Shown: one piece after another, positions 6,993 through 7,003 of the stretch
Position numbering within the stretch: the first letter of the stretch is position 1
How the letters are laid out: each line of letters starts with the position of its first letter
NCBI GenBank assembly: GCA_016839955.1
Contig: JAEOTI010000118.1
Coordinates: forward strand, 1-7,003
DNA: 7,003 bases
From: Candidatus Hodarchaeota archaeon
Lineage (GTDB): Archaea; Asgardarchaeota; Heimdallarchaeia; Hodarchaeales; YT1-057
Direction: 5' to 3'
Notes under the pieces: model-generated
What the model was told of the DNA's origin: nothing
Seen by the model: the letters and a program-made list of their open reading frames with translations, nothing else
Database searches by the model: none
Translations under genes and position numbers: made by a program

Positions 6993-7003
6993 TGAATAAC
7001 AAA

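Noticed and set aside
1..7003. CRISPR array, tRNA, insertion sequence or attachment site
   Set aside because: I saw no spaced direct repeats, no cloverleaf-like segment, no transposase motifs and no terminal inverted repeats or target duplications.

Overview
The window is a low-GC piece of a prokaryotic accessory locus with three genes, all on the minus strand. In order of transcription they are a HerA/FtsK-type DUF87 ATPase (6992 to 5430), a 370-base non-coding gap, a 1171-residue SWI2/SNF2-type helicase ending in a DUF3883 (PD-(D/E)XK-like) domain (5059 to 1544), and a DUF1156-type DNA adenine methyltransferase with an internal Zn ribbon (1527 to past base 1, C-terminal part missing). The window has no rRNA, tRNA, CRISPR array or insertion sequence.

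Host: the AT-rich coding sequence, heavy use of AAA/GAA/ATT codons, and the protein types (COG1743-like Zn-ribbon methylase, COG0433-like HerA) suit an archaeon, possibly a mesophilic euryarchaeon or an Asgard-type lineage. A bacterial host cannot be excluded. No housekeeping gene is present to settle this, so the assignment is a lean only. AT-rich archaeal-like TATA candidates occur in the gap, and purine-rich Shine-Dalgarno sequences precede both downstream genes.

Layout: 1-1527 methyltransferase. 1528-1543 short spacer carrying a strong ribosome-binding site that favours a TTG start. 1544-5059 helicase-nuclease. 5060-5429 leader/intergenic region with two perfect 7-bp inverted repeats and TATA-like sequences. 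5430-6992 HerA-like ATPase, whose frame stays open to the right edge.

How the parts may work together: a modification methylase translated directly after a helicase with a nuclease-like tail is the logic of a restriction-modification or phage-exclusion locus. The helicase-then-methylase order resembles the drmD-drmMI part of class 1 DISARM. It also resembles archaeal DUF1156/COG1743 loci that carry a DUF499 ATPase. The HerA ATPase upstream is not a core part of either arrangement as I know them, so the three-gene combination is the main point of interest. The genes beyond both edges would decide which system this is.
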